From contig JACOUB010000026.1 in assembly GCA_016178015.1 (NCBI GenBank), positions 100,402-164,401 on the forward strand: a stretch of 64,000 bases of DNA, in the 5' to 3' direction. This DNA is from Methylocystis sp. GTDB taxonomy: Bacteria; Pseudomonadota; Alphaproteobacteria; Rhizobiales; Beijerinckiaceae. Shown here piece after piece: positions 1-8,889 of the stretch (position 1 is its first letter; each line of letters begins with the position of its first letter). The position numbers and the translations under genes are program-made. The notes beneath the pieces are model-generated. The model saw only the letters and a program-made list of their open reading frames with translations. It was not told the origin of the DNA and ran no database searches.

Positions 1-1
1 G

Positions 2-421
2 AACTCGGAATCCAACAGCTATCGTGTTCTGGGCGCGCGACGCAACGCGACAGGCGCCGAACTGCGGCGCAATATGGCGTTGCTTCTCAAATGGCTCCAC
101 CCGGACCTCGACCAAAACGCCGAACGATCGATCTTCGCCAGACGGGTCACCGGCGCCTGGGACAATCTCAAGACGCCGGAGCGTCGCGCTGTTTACGACA
201 TGGCGCGAAACGCCCGCCAAACCGAGCGGCAAGCGCGCCGCGCCGGTCAGTCCGGCGGCTCGTCCATCGTTCCTTACGATCGGGACGAAACGCGCTATCC
301 GAGGGCTGTGACTGCCGGCAAAATGCGCGAGCCGTCCAAGATGATCGGCGCCCACGGACGCAAACGGGACAGTTTGTTGCGGCGCGCCCTGTTGCGCTTG
401 CTTGGCCGGCGCGAGCATTGA
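2..421 (+). CDS. J-domain protein, 3' part (gene starts before the window)
   Basis: The frame is open from the first bases of the window to the stop at 419-421, so the 5' end is missing. The visible 139 residues begin with the end of J-domain helix I (SYRVLGARRNATGAELRR), then an HPD tripeptide in KWLHPDLDQ, then the helix III pattern ending in ERRAVYDMAR. HPD is the signature that stimulates DnaK ATPase. After the J domain come about 75 basic, low-complexity residues with no Gly/Phe or zinc-finger region, so this is a short co-chaperone-like (DnaJ class C) protein rather than DnaJ itself. The client is unknown. An internal ATG at 74 would remove half of the J domain and is unlikely to be the start. 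Confidence 0.75.
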   Translation, partial: NSESNSYRVLGARRNATGAELRRNMALLLKWLHPDLDQNAERSIFARRVTGAWDNLKTPERRAVYDMARNARQTERQARRAGQSGGSSIVPYDRDETRYPRAVTAGKMREPSKMIGAHGRKRDSLLRRALLRLLGRREH

Positions 422-491
422 GCGCCGATACAAAAGTTCCGAGGGCGTAGGATCGCTGAACGGCGATGATGGCAAAGTCTGAACCTTGAAC

Positions 492-1814
492 ATGCACAGT
501 TCCAAATTTCCGCGCGCAGACAGATCGATCGACGCCCCGCCAAACTGGGCGCGGATGGCGTGGTTGGCCGTCCTGGGAGTGGTTCTTCTTTGGCTCATCC
601 TGTCGCGGAGCGTGGTCGCCTATCTCGCCACGGCGGCGCCGGAAGACGCGTTGGCTTTGCGCTCGGCCGAGCCGACAGCGCTGGTGACGCTCGCCGAGGG
701 GGAATTGAATTTAACGGACCAAGACAAAACCGAAACGACCGGGCGCCCCGACGCCGCCTCAAGGCCCGTCGATCAACTCCGCAAACAAGTGGAAACGGCG
801 CTCGCGGCCGATCCTCTCAACGCCCGCGCTTACAGGTTGCTGGCTCAGTTGGCCGAGAGGGAACAGCTCAACCCGAAGACGGCGAGCTTGATGCAAGCGG
901 CCGCGCACCATTCGCTCCACGAGACCATCGCAGTCGAATGGATGATGCGAAAGAGTTTCGAAAACAAAGACTATCCTGGGGCGGCCTTCTATGCGGACGC
1001 CTTGCTGAGAGCCAATCCGCAGTTCATGGACGATGCGTCGCCGATTCTGGGACGCATGGCCGAGAACAAAGACGCCAAAGGAGAGATCGAGAAGCTTCTC
1101 GCCGCCAATCCGCCTTGGAGGCCGCAGTTTTTCGGCGCCCTCGGCGGCGCCATTACCGACGCACGCACGCCGCTCAATATATTTTTGAGCCTCAAGGATA
1201 CGGCGGTCCCGCCGACGGCGGCCGACCTTCGCGGTTATCTGTCTTTCCTCTTTCAGCACAAGCTCTATGACCTCGCTTATTACACGTGGCTGCAATTCCT
1301 GCCGAGCGAACAGCTCGAGAGCGCCGGATACTTGTTCAACGGCCGCTTCGAAACAAAGCCCTCCGGCCTGCCTTTCGATTGGGCGACGCCTCAGGGCGCG
1401 GGCGTAACTGTCGATATCGCGCCAAGACCGGAGGCGCCGGATAAAAACATGCTGTTCCTGGAGTTCGGTCAAGGCCGCGTGGTTTTCCCGGGCGTATCCC
1501 AGACCACCATGCTGCCCCCGGGCGCCTATCGGTTCAAAGGCTCCTTCAAGGGCGAGGTTGTCGGACCGCGCGGGCTGCAGTGGAGCATATCCTGCGTGGG
1601 TGGGACCGCGATCGGCAAAAGCCTGATGATCTTGGGGTCTTTTCCCGTCTGGGAAGACTTCGAATTCGCTATCGCCGTGCCGGAGACCGGCTGCCGCGCG
1701 CAGTCGGTGCGGCTCGACCTCGCGGCGCGTTCAGCCTCCGAACAACTGGTTTCCGGCTCGATGTGGTTCGCCGACCTGTCGATTTCGCACCAGCCGGCCG
1801 ATCCCGCCAAATAG
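492..1814 (+). CDS. Membrane-anchored periplasmic repeat protein of unknown function
   Basis: About 440 residues. A short basic cytoplasmic N-terminus is followed by one strong membrane helix at about residues 22-44 (AWLAVLGVVLLWLILSRS). A charged linker follows, then an Ala-rich helical region at about 100-290 with TPR-like spacing (RAYRLLAQLAER; AAFYADALLRANP). The last 150 residues look like a beta-sandwich (PPGAYRFKGSFKG; ARSASEQLVSGSMWFADLSI), reminiscent of carbohydrate-binding folds. I do not recognise a named family. The topology suggests a periplasmic scaffold, possibly for envelope polysaccharide, because a decayed nucleotide-sugar gene lies just downstream. The start is ATG at 492; a TTG at 486 in the same frame is an alternative. 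Confidence 0.7.
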   Translation: MHSSKFPRADRSIDAPPNWARMAWLAVLGVVLLWLILSRSVVAYLATAAPEDALALRSAEPTALVTLAEGELNLTDQDKTETTGRPDAASRPVDQLRKQVETALAADPLNARAYRLLAQLAEREQLNPKTASLMQAAAHHSLHETIAVEWMMRKSFENKDYPGAAFYADALLRANPQFMDDASPILGRMAENKDAKGEIEKLLAANPPWRPQFFGALGGAITDARTPLNIFLSLKDTAVPPTAADLRGYLSFLFQHKLYDLAYYTWLQFLPSEQLESAGYLFNGRFETKPSGLPFDWATPQGAGVTVDIAPRPEAPDKNMLFLEFGQGRVVFPGVSQTTMLPPGAYRFKGSFKGEVVGPRGLQWSISCVGGTAIGKSLMILGSFPVWEDFEFAIAVPETGCRAQSVRLDLAARSASEQLVSGSMWFADLSISHQPADPAK

Positions 1815-1877
1815 CACACAGGGGTTGGAGCGCTCCCTCGAAAACGCGCGCGGCAGCGGGTCAAGGCCTCTTTGGTC

Positions 1878-2543
1878 TCACGCCACCGCCGTCGGTTGCC
1901 GCGCCGCGCCGGCGATCTTGTTGTCGAGATACCAGCGATAGGCGCCGGCGACGCCCTGCTCCAGCGAAATCTCCGGCGTCCAGCCCAGCGCCTGGATGCG
2001 GCTCGAATCCATGCTTGCGTGGCGTGCCGTCGGGTTTCGTCGCGTCGAACGCGATCTTGCCAGTAAAACCGACCGCGCGCGCTACCGTTTCGGCGAGGCC
2101 GCGGATGGAAATCTCGGAACCCGCGCCGCAGTTGATGTGTTGGGGTTCGTCATAATGGTCGAGGCAGAATACCACGCCGCGCGCGAGATCGTCGGCTGCG
2201 GCGCGAATTTCGGATAGATGCAAGACGAGCCGAGGAACGCCACGCGATCGACATCTGCGGCATGCGCGGAATGAATGACATTGGTCTCGATCGCCAGATC
2301 ATCATAAATGAAATCGGCCGCAAACGTATCGTTGGCGTAAATGCCGCCGACTTTGGCGGCGGCGAACACAATGGCGTCGGGCCGGTTCTGCTTCAACCAC
2401 ACTTCCACGGCGATCTGATTGCGCAAATCGACGACCGAGCGGTCCGCCTTTAAGACCTCGTCGCCGCGCCGCTCCAAATGTAGGGCGATGACCGATCCCA
2501 CCATCCCCTTGTGGCCCGCCATCCAAATTCGCCGCTTACCCAT
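1878..2543 (-). pseudogene. fcl: GDP-L-fucose synthase remnant with internal deletion and frameshift
   Basis: The minus strand from ATG 2543 encodes a clear GDP-L-fucose synthase N-terminus (RIWMAGHKGMVGSVIALHL, then VFAAAKVGGIYAN and FLGSSCIYPKFAPQP). After CIYPKFAPQP the protein should continue for roughly 100 residues, including the YxxxK active site. Instead the sequence jumps, in another frame, to the family's C-terminal part (DDLARGVVFCLDHYDEPQHI; IAFDATKPDGTPRK). A second shift follows: the expected end (ALGWTPEISLEQGV, then AYRWYLDNKIAG) is in a third frame and stops at 1878-1880. About 666 bases remain of a normal ~960. With the catalytic Tyr/Lys gone, the gene cannot work. Whether this is real decay or partly sequencing error at the second shift cannot be decided here, but the ~300-base deletion is not a sequencing slip. 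Confidence 0.85.
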
Positions 2544-2756
2544 GACACGTCCTCCAGTGGCGACGCCTTTGCAACAATGCGTTGTCATCGCGCGAGGCGG
2601 AACATAACAAACAAATTACCCAATGATCTCGGGCGGAACAACCAAAACGTGCGCCCGCGAAGAGACGCATGCGGGCGGCGGACGGCGCCGCGCGCTTCTT
2701 CGCAAGGTCATTGGCGTTATCGCAGGCCAAACGTTGTGCTCCTTAAGTTTTGTGGG

Positions 2757-3764
2757 TCAACACGGCCGGTCGAACAAATCCATCAGGGTCGGCGTCCCCG
2801 CCGCCTTGCGCAAGCGCGGCAAACCAAACCCGTCCTCAATCGTCGCCAGCAGGGCATAATGATTCGTCAGAACGTCATTGGTCGCCGGGCCGCCGCATTT
2901 CGTCACGACGATCGTGGCGACGTGATTGCCGCCGAGCGCCGCGCTGTCGGCGCCGACGCCGCAACGATCGACAGGCGCGGCGGCGCCTGTCGTGCGCGAG
3001 GGCCCGCCCTCGTCGAAGGTGACGACGATCGCCGAATTCTCGGTCCAGTTCGGCGAGGCGCGGATCATGCCGACCGTTTGCTCGACGAAGGCGTCGTAAT
3101 CGCGGGTCAATCGGTCGGGGTCTTTGCAGATCTCGAGGCCATGGCCGTCGTGGCATTGGTTCGGCACGATGAAGGCGAAATTGGGCGCCTGTCCGGCCAG
3201 ATCCGGCGCCAAGGCTTCAAGCGGCCTGAGCTTGGCAAGGCGCGCCGGACGCGTGGCGATCTGCTCGAAATACACGAACGGATTGTGCTTTTGCGCATAG
3301 AGCGGATCGGGGCGATCGGCCTGTCGCAAGACGGCGGCGCCCGCCAGGGATTCCGCGTAAAGCGCCCAGCTGAGACCCGCCGCCTCCAGCTGGTCGACGA
3401 GACTGTCGCCGGCGAGGCGATGGCAGGATTGTCCCGGCCGCAGATCGGCGGCAAAACAGCTCGGAGCGTTGTCTCTGATGCCGAACTCGTCGCCCGCGAT
3501 CATCGCGAGGTAATTGGGCAGGCTCGGACGCGTCACCCCGAAATAACACGTCGCCAGGCCTTGGGCGCGCGACAGGCCAAGCAGAAAAGGCGACGGCCCA
3601 TGATAGAGCGCGTCGCCGAAGTCGCGATTTTCGAGGACGATCACGTAGACATGATCGAAGCTTTTCGAACCGCTGCCCCCGGCGAGCGCCGGAAAGCCGA
3701 GCGCCGCTGCGCAAACCAGCGATGCGACGGCGACGGCGAGGTTTTGCAGGATTCGCAGCTTCAT
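2757..3764 (-). CDS. Secreted phosphoesterase (acid phosphatase/phospholipase C-like)
   Basis: 335 residues with a Sec signal peptide (VAVASLVCAAALGFPALA) and a body of the phosphoesterase superfamily that includes acid phosphatases and phospholipase C (PF04185 type). Family hallmarks are visible: FDHVYVIVLENRDFGDALYH near the N-terminus (metal-binding E/N), PSLPNYLAMIAGDEFG, FAFIVPNQCHDGHG, and IVVTFDEGG near residue 245. It probably hydrolyses phosphate esters in the periplasm; the substrate cannot be told from sequence. It lies alone on the minus strand, downstream of the VanZ/alr pair, with about 210 bases separating it from the fcl remnant. Length fits the family. Confidence 0.85.
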   Translation of the reverse strand: MKLRILQNLAVAVASLVCAAALGFPALAGGSGSKSFDHVYVIVLENRDFGDALYHGPSPFLLGLSRAQGLATCYFGVTRPSLPNYLAMIAGDEFGIRDNAPSCFAADLRPGQSCHRLAGDSLVDQLEAAGLSWALYAESLAGAAVLRQADRPDPLYAQKHNPFVYFEQIATRPARLAKLRPLEALAPDLAGQAPNFAFIVPNQCHDGHGLEICKDPDRLTRDYDAFVEQTVGMIRASPNWTENSAIVVTFDEGGPSRTTGAAAPVDRCGVGADSAALGGNHVATIVVTKCGGPATNDVLTNHYALLATIEDGFGLPRLRKAAGTPTLMDLFDRPC

Positions 3765-3822
3765 AGTCGACCGCCCCCGGCCCGCCGCCCCGGGTAGGCG
3801 AGGGGCGCAGCGGACACGCCCA

Positions 3823-4434
3823 TCATAGGTCGATCTTGCCGCCCTTTCGAGACAGGACGGCGCTGGCGACGGCGCCCGAGATGAGCCCGAAGGTCAACCC
3901 GCAAGCGCTCGCCACAGCGTCGAATAGGCTGGACGAGCGTTCCGGCGCGACCTCCTGCAGGATTTCGAAGACGCCGCTGGCGATCGCCAGGCCGATCCAG
4001 GCGAACAGACGCTGCCGCCAATCGGAATAACCCAGCGCGAAGAAAAAACCGGTCCCGGCGTAAGCCACGAAATGTTCGGCCCACCCTGGCAAGATCGTAT
4101 GCGGCCGCAGGGCGCCGGGAACGAGCGAGAGGACAGCGATCGCCACAACGCACGCCCAAGCGAGCGGCCGCGCGATCGGCGCCAGCGAACCGCCGCGCGC
4201 CCGCCCAACCCCATGAACATGATCGAAATCAATCAACCGCCTCTCCCGTCCCTCGTTCGCTCGCCAAGGCCTGAGACGGCCGATGCGTCCCGCCGACCCG
4301 TCGCCGCGACGTTGCTTGGCGTTTCGCCTCTCTACCGACATGGGCGAGGTTTCGCAAACCGCTGGCGCTGCGATCGCCATTCGCAGGCGAGGCAGGTCGT
4401 CTTGGGCGGCGGGCCAACCGAAGGCCAAATTCAT
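3823..4434 (-). CDS. VanZ-like membrane protein
   Basis: The C-terminal ~115 residues carry the VanZ pattern: a membrane helix (WACVVAIAVLSLVPGALRP), the loop GWAEHFVAYAGTGFFFALGY, and EILQEVAPERSSSLFDAVAS, followed by a last hydrophobic helix. VanZ-type proteins are small integral membrane proteins of unclear biochemical function, often near envelope genes. The ATG at 4434 sits three bases after the alr stop, which suggests coupling. However, the first ~85 residues are basic, low-complexity and lack family similarity, so an internal start (for example ATG 4341) may be the true one. Family call is firm; the start is not. Confidence 0.65.
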   Translation of the reverse strand: MNLAFGWPAAQDDLPRLRMAIAAPAVCETSPMSVERRNAKQRRGDGSAGRIGRLRPWRANEGRERRLIDFDHVHGVGRARGGSLAPIARPLAWACVVAIAVLSLVPGALRPHTILPGWAEHFVAYAGTGFFFALGYSDWRQRLFAWIGLAIASGVFEILQEVAPERSSSLFDAVASACGLTFGLISGAVASAVLSRKGGKIDL

Positions 4435-4437
4435 GCT

Positions 4438-5547
4438 TCAGACGTAGCGGCGCGCGCATCGGCGGCCGAGGCGCGTTAAAATTTCATAGCCGATCGCGCC
4501 ACAGCGCGCCGCCAGCTCATCGACGCCGATCGTCTCGCCCAGGATTTCGACCAAGGCGCCGCGCCGCGCCGTCTCCGGCGCGTCAGTGACATCAACAACG
4601 GCAAGGTCCATGGAGACGCGTCCGACAAGCGGACAGCGCGTCGCGCCGACAATAGCTTCCGCTCCCGATCTTTGCGCTGTCCCGGAGGCCGAGACGGGCA
4701 GGCCGTCGCCGTAGCCAAGGCCGATCGTCGCAAGAAGCGTCGGACGCTGCGCCGTCCAGGTCGCGTCATAGCCGACGCTCTCGCCCGACTCGATGCGGCG
4801 CGTCCCCAGAATGAGGGCCTCGAGCTTGACGACGGCGCGCATCGGATTGACGGCGTGCGGCGTCGGATTGCCGCCGTAGAGCGCATAACCGGGGCGCAGC
4901 AGCTCATAATGGGGCCGTTGCGGCAGGAAAATTCCGCTGGAGTTGCACAGCGAGCCGGGAACGCCAGGAAAATGCCGGCGCACCGCCTCGAAAGCGGCGA
5001 TCTGGCGGGCGTTGCGCGGATCGTCCGGCCATTGCGAAGAGACGAAGTGGCTCATGAGCAGCGTCGCGTCGATGTCCCGCGCGGCGGCGGCGGCGGACGC
5101 CGCTTCGCTGGCGGCGAGGCCCAGCCGGTTCATGCCGGTGTCGAAGTGCAGGGCCGCCGGCGGTCGCTCAGCGGCGGCGCGGCTCCACGCCGCCCATTCG
5201 CCGATTTCCGCGAGCGAGGACAAAACGGGGCGCAGGCGGGCGTCGGCGAGGCGCCGGCACGCGCCCGGCGCCAGCCCGTCGAGCACATAGATGATGGCGT
5301 CCGGCGCGACGGCGCGAGCCTGCTCGCCCTCGGCGAGGGTGGCCACGAAGAACGTCTTGCAACCCGCCCCCAAAAGCGCGCCGATCGCTTGCGCCATGCC
5401 GATCCCATAGCCGTCCGCCTTGACGACGGCGGCGCATTCGGCGCCCTGCGCCGTCGCGCCGAGCAAGCGCCAGTTGGCGGCGAGGGCCGCAAGGTCGATG
5501 GTGAGGACTCCGGTCGCGGCCGGCTCGAGGTGAGGATTTTCCGACAT
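4438..5547 (-). CDS. alr: Alanine racemase
   Basis: 369 residues, the normal size. The enzyme interconverts L- and D-alanine for peptidoglycan synthesis using PLP. The PLP-binding lysine is in AAVVKADGYGIG (K43). The second catalytic base, tyrosine, is in GLGYGDGLP in the C-terminal beta domain. HFDTGMNRLGL and LLRPGYALYGG are other conserved blocks. ATG 5547 follows a spacer full of palindromic repeats. The VanZ-like ORF begins within a few bases of its stop, so the two may be one transcript. Confidence 0.96.
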   Translation of the reverse strand: MSENPHLEPAATGVLTIDLAALAANWRLLGATAQGAECAAVVKADGYGIGMAQAIGALLGAGCKTFFVATLAEGEQARAVAPDAIIYVLDGLAPGACRRLADARLRPVLSSLAEIGEWAAWSRAAAERPPAALHFDTGMNRLGLAASEAASAAAAARDIDATLLMSHFVSSQWPDDPRNARQIAAFEAVRRHFPGVPGSLCNSSGIFLPQRPHYELLRPGYALYGGNPTPHAVNPMRAVVKLEALILGTRRIESGESVGYDATWTAQRPTLLATIGLGYGDGLPVSASGTAQRSGAEAIVGATRCPLVGRVSMDLAVVDVTDAPETARRGALVEILGETIGVDELAARCGAIGYEILTRLGRRCARRYV

Positions 5548-5642
5548 ATGAGCTTTGATCGATGGGCCAATTCACGTGCGCGCCGCATTATAGCGCGCCA
5601 GGCTTCTATTGCCCTCCTTCATTGAATTTGACAGGCTGCGTC

Positions 5643-5779
5643 ACCCCCTCCCCAACCCTCCCCCGCGCGCTCCGCTTGCGGGAGAGGGAGCAGATTCGGC
5701 GCTTCATCGACAAAACGCCAAACGTTGATCGTTAGCGTCCCCTCTCCCGCGGAACGCGGGGGAGGGACAGGGAGGGGGT
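5643..5779. repeat. Inverted-repeat element between alr and sdhC
   Basis: Imperfect 25-base arms at 5643-5667 and 5755-5779 face each other. Each arm is G/C-tract rich and contains its own small hairpin (CTCCCGCGGAACGCGGGGGA on the right). It occupies most of the 315-base gap between the divergent alr and sdhC genes and resembles the elements at 8653-8824 and 59957-60112, so it looks like a member of a REP/MITE-like family. I see no gene in this gap. The sdhC ribosome-binding site GAGGAGG lies beyond the element. Confidence 0.75.
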
Positions 5780-5862
5780 TGTTCACGAGCCCTGACACGC
5801 GAGTTGCGGCGCGTCGCCGATTGAATTATCAGTCCGGCGAGAATTGGTCGATCTTGAGGAGG

Positions 5863-6282
5863 ATGAGAGTGGCCGAAGCCGATCCCTGTCATGACAGCCT
5901 CGCGGCGAAACGGCCGCTGTCGCCGCATGTGTCGGTCTACAAGCCGATGCTGACGATGATGATGTCCTTCGCGCATCGCATCACCGGCGCGGGGCTCTAT
6001 CTCGGCGTCATTATGTTCGCCCTGTTCTTCGCGGGTCTCGCCTTGGGGCCGGACGCTTTCGCGCTCGTTGCCTGGATCACCAATTCGTTGATCGGCCGCG
6101 TCATCGTCTTCCTGTTGAGCTGGGCGTTGCTCCACCATCTGTTGGGCGGGGTGCGCCACGCGCTGTGGGATCGCGGCCTCTACATGGACCCCGAGGGGCG
6201 CGAACTGGCGGCGCGAGCTACTCTGGGCGGCGGCTTGGCTCTGACCCTCTTGTTGTGGATCGGCTCGACGCTCGCCGGTTGA
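5863..6282 (+). CDS. sdhC: Succinate dehydrogenase cytochrome b556 subunit
   Basis: 139 residues from ATG 5863, which is preceded directly by GAGGAGG; an in-frame upstream ATG at 5725 lies inside repeat DNA and is rejected. The protein has the SdhC signature (RPLSPHVSVYKP, then SFAHRITGAGLYLG, where the His ligates heme b) and three membrane helices. The conserved HHLLGGVRHALWDRG motif lies in the second half. It anchors the SdhAB dimer in the inner membrane and takes part in ubiquinone reduction in the TCA cycle and respiratory chain. First gene of the sdhCDAB operon. Confidence 0.95.
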   Translation: MRVAEADPCHDSLAAKRPLSPHVSVYKPMLTMMMSFAHRITGAGLYLGVIMFALFFAGLALGPDAFALVAWITNSLIGRVIVFLLSWALLHHLLGGVRHALWDRGLYMDPEGRELAARATLGGGLALTLLLWIGSTLAG

Positions 6283-6297
6283 GCGCTGTTCAGTCAG

Positions 6298-6359
6298 TCC
6301 CGGTCGCCGCTGCGCGGCGCCGGGAATGACGCTCGTGGTTAAAATCACAACACTAGGCG
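6298..6359. repeat. Hairpin plus dispersed motif between sdhC and sdhD
   Basis: A 12-base-pair stem with one bulge (TCCCGG/CCGGGA outer, CGCCGC/GCGGCG inner, TGC loop) spans 6298-6325. It is followed at 6339-6359 by a 21-base motif (ending AATCACAACACTAGGCG) that recurs at 61761-61781 with 19 of 21 bases identical, upstream of the caspase-like gene. The pairing of a C/G-rich hairpin with this motif suggests a dispersed palindromic element rather than an sdh-specific signal. Confidence 0.6.
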
Positions 6360-6374
6360 ACGGAGAATGCGAAC

Positions 6375-6767
6375 ATGTCTCGATCGGCGTTCAAAAGCGG
6401 CAGGACCGGGCGCGGCGCGGCCTTTGCGTCCGACCATTCGGGTTCGTGTCACGCCCATACGATGCGCCTTACCGCATATGCGCTCCTGCCTTTGGGAGTC
6501 TTGTCCATATGGTTCATCGTCGGCGCCGTCGGGAAGTCCTTTGACGGCGTGCGCGCCGACATCGGCCGGCCGCTGCCGGCGACCGTGCTGATCGCCTTCA
6601 TCAGCGTCGCGGTTTACCACATGCGGATCGGCGTCGAGTCCATCATCGACGATTACGTCCACGACGAGGGCCTGAAGGCCATCTCGCTTGCCGTCAACAA
6701 ATGGCTGTCCTTGGCGATCGGCGCGGTTTGGGCGCTGTCGCTCATCATTGTCGCGGCTTCGCGGTAG
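6375..6767 (+). CDS. sdhD: Succinate dehydrogenase membrane anchor subunit
   Basis: 130 residues with three hydrophobic helices ([18 protein letters not shown], then [18 protein letters not shown] and [17 protein letters not shown]). The [19 protein letters not shown] block is the conserved SdhD region with the heme-ligating His and the quinone-site Asp-Tyr pair. ATG 6375 has GGAGAA upstream. It sits between sdhC and sdhA in the usual order and, with SdhC, forms the heme- and quinone-binding anchor. Confidence 0.94.
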   Translation: MSRSAFKSGRTGRGAAFASDHSGSCHAHTMRLTAYALLPLGVLSIWFIVGAVGKSFDGVRADIGRPLPATVLIAFISVAVYHMRIGVESIIDDYVHDEGLKAISLAVNKWLSLAIGAVWALSLIIVAASR

Positions 6768-6796
6768 ACGCAGTTCTTTCTAAAAAAGGCAGTGTG

Positions 6797-8632
6797 ATGG
6801 TTGCAAACGGCAAAACGATAACGGCGGCCAAGATCAACGGCAGAGCCTATCCTATAGTCGATCACACTTTCGATGTGGTGGTTGTTGGCGCCGGCGGCGC
6901 CGGCCTTCGCGCCGTCGTCGGCTGCGCCAAGGCGGGCTTGCGCGCGGCGTGCGTCACCAAGGTGTTTCCGACGCGTTCGCACACCGTGGCGGCGCAAGGC
7001 GGCGTCGCCGCCGCGCTCGCCAACATGGGGCCGGACGATTGGAAATGGCACATGTACGACACCGTCAAGGGCTCCGATTGGCTCGGCGACCAGGATGCGA
7101 TCGAATATTTGTGCCGCAACGCTCCGCAGGCGGTCTATGAACTCGAACATTGGGGCGTGCCGTTTTCGCGCACCGAGGACGGACGCATCTATCAGCGTCC
7201 GTTCGGCGGCATGACCACCGATTTCGGCCAAGGGCCGCCGGCGCAGCGCACCTGCGCCGCCGCCGACCGCACCGGCCATGCGATGTTGCACACCCTCTAT
7301 GGGCAGGCGCTGCGCCACGACGCCGAATTCTTCACCGAATATTTCGCCATCGATCTCATCGTCGACGCCTCCGGACAGGTGCGCGGCGTCATCTGCCTCA
7401 AGATGGACGATGGGACCATTCACCGCTTCCGCGCCGCCCTCACCATGCTCGCCACCGGCGGCTATGGCCGCGCCTATCTGTCGGCGACCTCCGCCCATAC
7501 CTGCACGGGCGACGGCGGCGCCATGGCGCTGCGCGCCGGCCTGCCGCTGCAAGACATGGAGTTCGTGCAGTTCCACCCCACCGGCATCTATGGGGCCGGC
7601 TGCCTCATCACCGAAGGCGCGCGCGGCGAAGGCGGCTATCTGACCAACAGCGAGGGCGAGCGCTTCATGGAGCGCTATGCGCCGTCGGTGAAGGACCTTG
7701 CGCCGCGCGACATGGTGTCGCGCGCCATCACCGTGGAGGTGCGCGAGGGACGCGGCGTCGGCAGGCGCAAGGATCACGCCTATCTGCATCTCGAGCATAT
7801 CGATGCGGCGATCTTGCACGAACGCCTGCCCGGCATCTCCGAGACCGCCAAGATTTTCGCCGGCGTCGACGTGACGCGCCAGCCCATTCCGGTCTTGCCC
7901 ACGGTTCATTACAACATGGGCGGCATTCCGACGAACTTCCACGGCGAGGTTCTGACCAAGAAGGGCAAGGACACGGAGGCCGTCGTTCCCGGCCTGATGG
8001 CGATCGGCGAGGCGGCCTGCGTCTCCGTGCACGGCGCCAATCGGTTGGGGTCGAATTCGCTGATCGATATCGTGGTGTTCGGTCGCGCGGCGGCTCTGCG
8101 CGCCGCGGAACTGGTCAAGCCCGGCGAGGCGCAACCGGACCTGCCGGCCGATTCCGCCGATCTCGCCCTGGCGCGGCTCGATCGCTTCCGCTATGCGGCG
8201 GGAAGCGCGTCGACCGCAGAATTGCGGCTGAAGATGCAGCGCAACATGCAGTCGCACTGCGCCGTCTATCGCACCGCCGAGGTGCTCGAAGAGGGCGTCG
8301 CGGCAATTGGCGAGGTGTGGAAGGAGAGCGAGGACGTGAAAATCAGCGATCGTTCGCTCATCTGGAACTCCGATCTCATCGAGACGCTCGAATTCGACAA
8401 TCTCATCGTCCAGGCCGCCGTGACGATCACATCGGCGAGGGACCGCAAGGAATCGCGCGGCGCCCATGCGCGCGAGGATTTCCCCGAGCGCGACGACAAG
8501 AACTGGATGAAGCACACGCTGGCGACGATCGATCCGGCCAACAAGAGCGTTGCGATCGACTACCGCCCGGTGCACAGCTACACCATGACCAAAGAGGTGA
8601 GCTATATCGAGCCGAAGGCGCGGGTGTATTGA
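6797..8632 (+). CDS. sdhA: Succinate dehydrogenase flavoprotein subunit
   Basis: 611 residues. It oxidises succinate to fumarate with covalently bound FAD. The Rossmann dinucleotide motif is [14 protein letters not shown]. The FAD-linking histidine is in [15 protein letters not shown]. The substrate-site blocks [20 protein letters not shown] and [11 protein letters not shown] are present, and the C-terminus ([12 protein letters not shown], then YRPVHSYTM) is typical. ATG 6797 is chosen because AAGGCAG stands before it and the conserved N-terminus begins soon after; an upstream ATG at 6701 overlaps sdhD and adds unrelated residues. Confidence 0.97.
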   Translation: MVANGKTITAAKINGRAYPIVDHTFDVVVVGAGGAGLRAVVGCAKAGLRAACVTKVFPTRSHTVAAQGGVAAALANMGPDDWKWHMYDTVKGSDWLGDQDAIEYLCRNAPQAVYELEHWGVPFSRTEDGRIYQRPFGGMTTDFGQGPPAQRTCAAADRTGHAMLHTLYGQALRHDAEFFTEYFAIDLIVDASGQVRGVICLKMDDGTIHRFRAALTMLATGGYGRAYLSATSAHTCTGDGGAMALRAGLPLQDMEFVQFHPTGIYGAGCLITEGARGEGGYLTNSEGERFMERYAPSVKDLAPRDMVSRAITVEVREGRGVGRRKDHAYLHLEHIDAAILHERLPGISETAKIFAGVDVTRQPIPVLPTVHYNMGGIPTNFHGEVLTKKGKDTEAVVPGLMAIGEAACVSVHGANRLGSNSLIDIVVFGRAAALRAAELVKPGEAQPDLPADSADLALARLDRFRYAAGSASTAELRLKMQRNMQSHCAVYRTAEVLEEGVAAIGEVWKESEDVKISDRSLIWNSDLIETLEFDNLIVQAAVTITSARDRKESRGAHAREDFPERDDKNWMKHTLATIDPANKSVAIDYRPVHSYTMTKEVSYIEPKARVY

Positions 8633-8652
8633 GGATGAATCTTGTTCACTTT

Positions 8653-8824
8653 GCGCCAATCACCCAGGCCCCTCACCTCACCTCTCCCCGCTCGCGCGGG
8701 GAGAGGAGGCGGCTGGCGTTTCGTCCTCTCGATTTTCGTGACGGAATCCGAATAGGCGCGGCGCCGATGACCCCTCTCCCCGCTTGCGGGGAGAGGTGAG
8801 GTGAGGGGCCTGGGTGATTGGCGC
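8653..8824. repeat. 172-base inverted-repeat element between sdhA and sdhB
   Basis: A perfect 39-base inverted repeat (arms 8653-8691 and 8786-8824, beginning GCGCCAATCACCCAGGCC) encloses two internal hairpins built on CTCTCCCCGC/GCGGGGAGAG. The element fills most of the 257-base gap between sdhA and sdhB, which are often almost adjacent. Structure and length suit a MITE or large REP element. It could lower read-through into sdhB or act as an mRNA stabiliser; neither can be told from sequence. Confidence 0.85.
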
Positions 8825-8889
8825 ACCAAGGAACCAAGCAAACGGCTTCGAGTCAGTCGTTCTGCGCAATCGCAAGCGTTGAGGAAGAA

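Noticed and set aside
2511..3797. 428-residue + strand frame
   Set aside because: Antisense to the signal-peptide-bearing phosphoesterase and the fcl remnant.
6653..8659. 668-residue minus-strand frame
   Set aside because: Antisense to sdhA, which has all family motifs.
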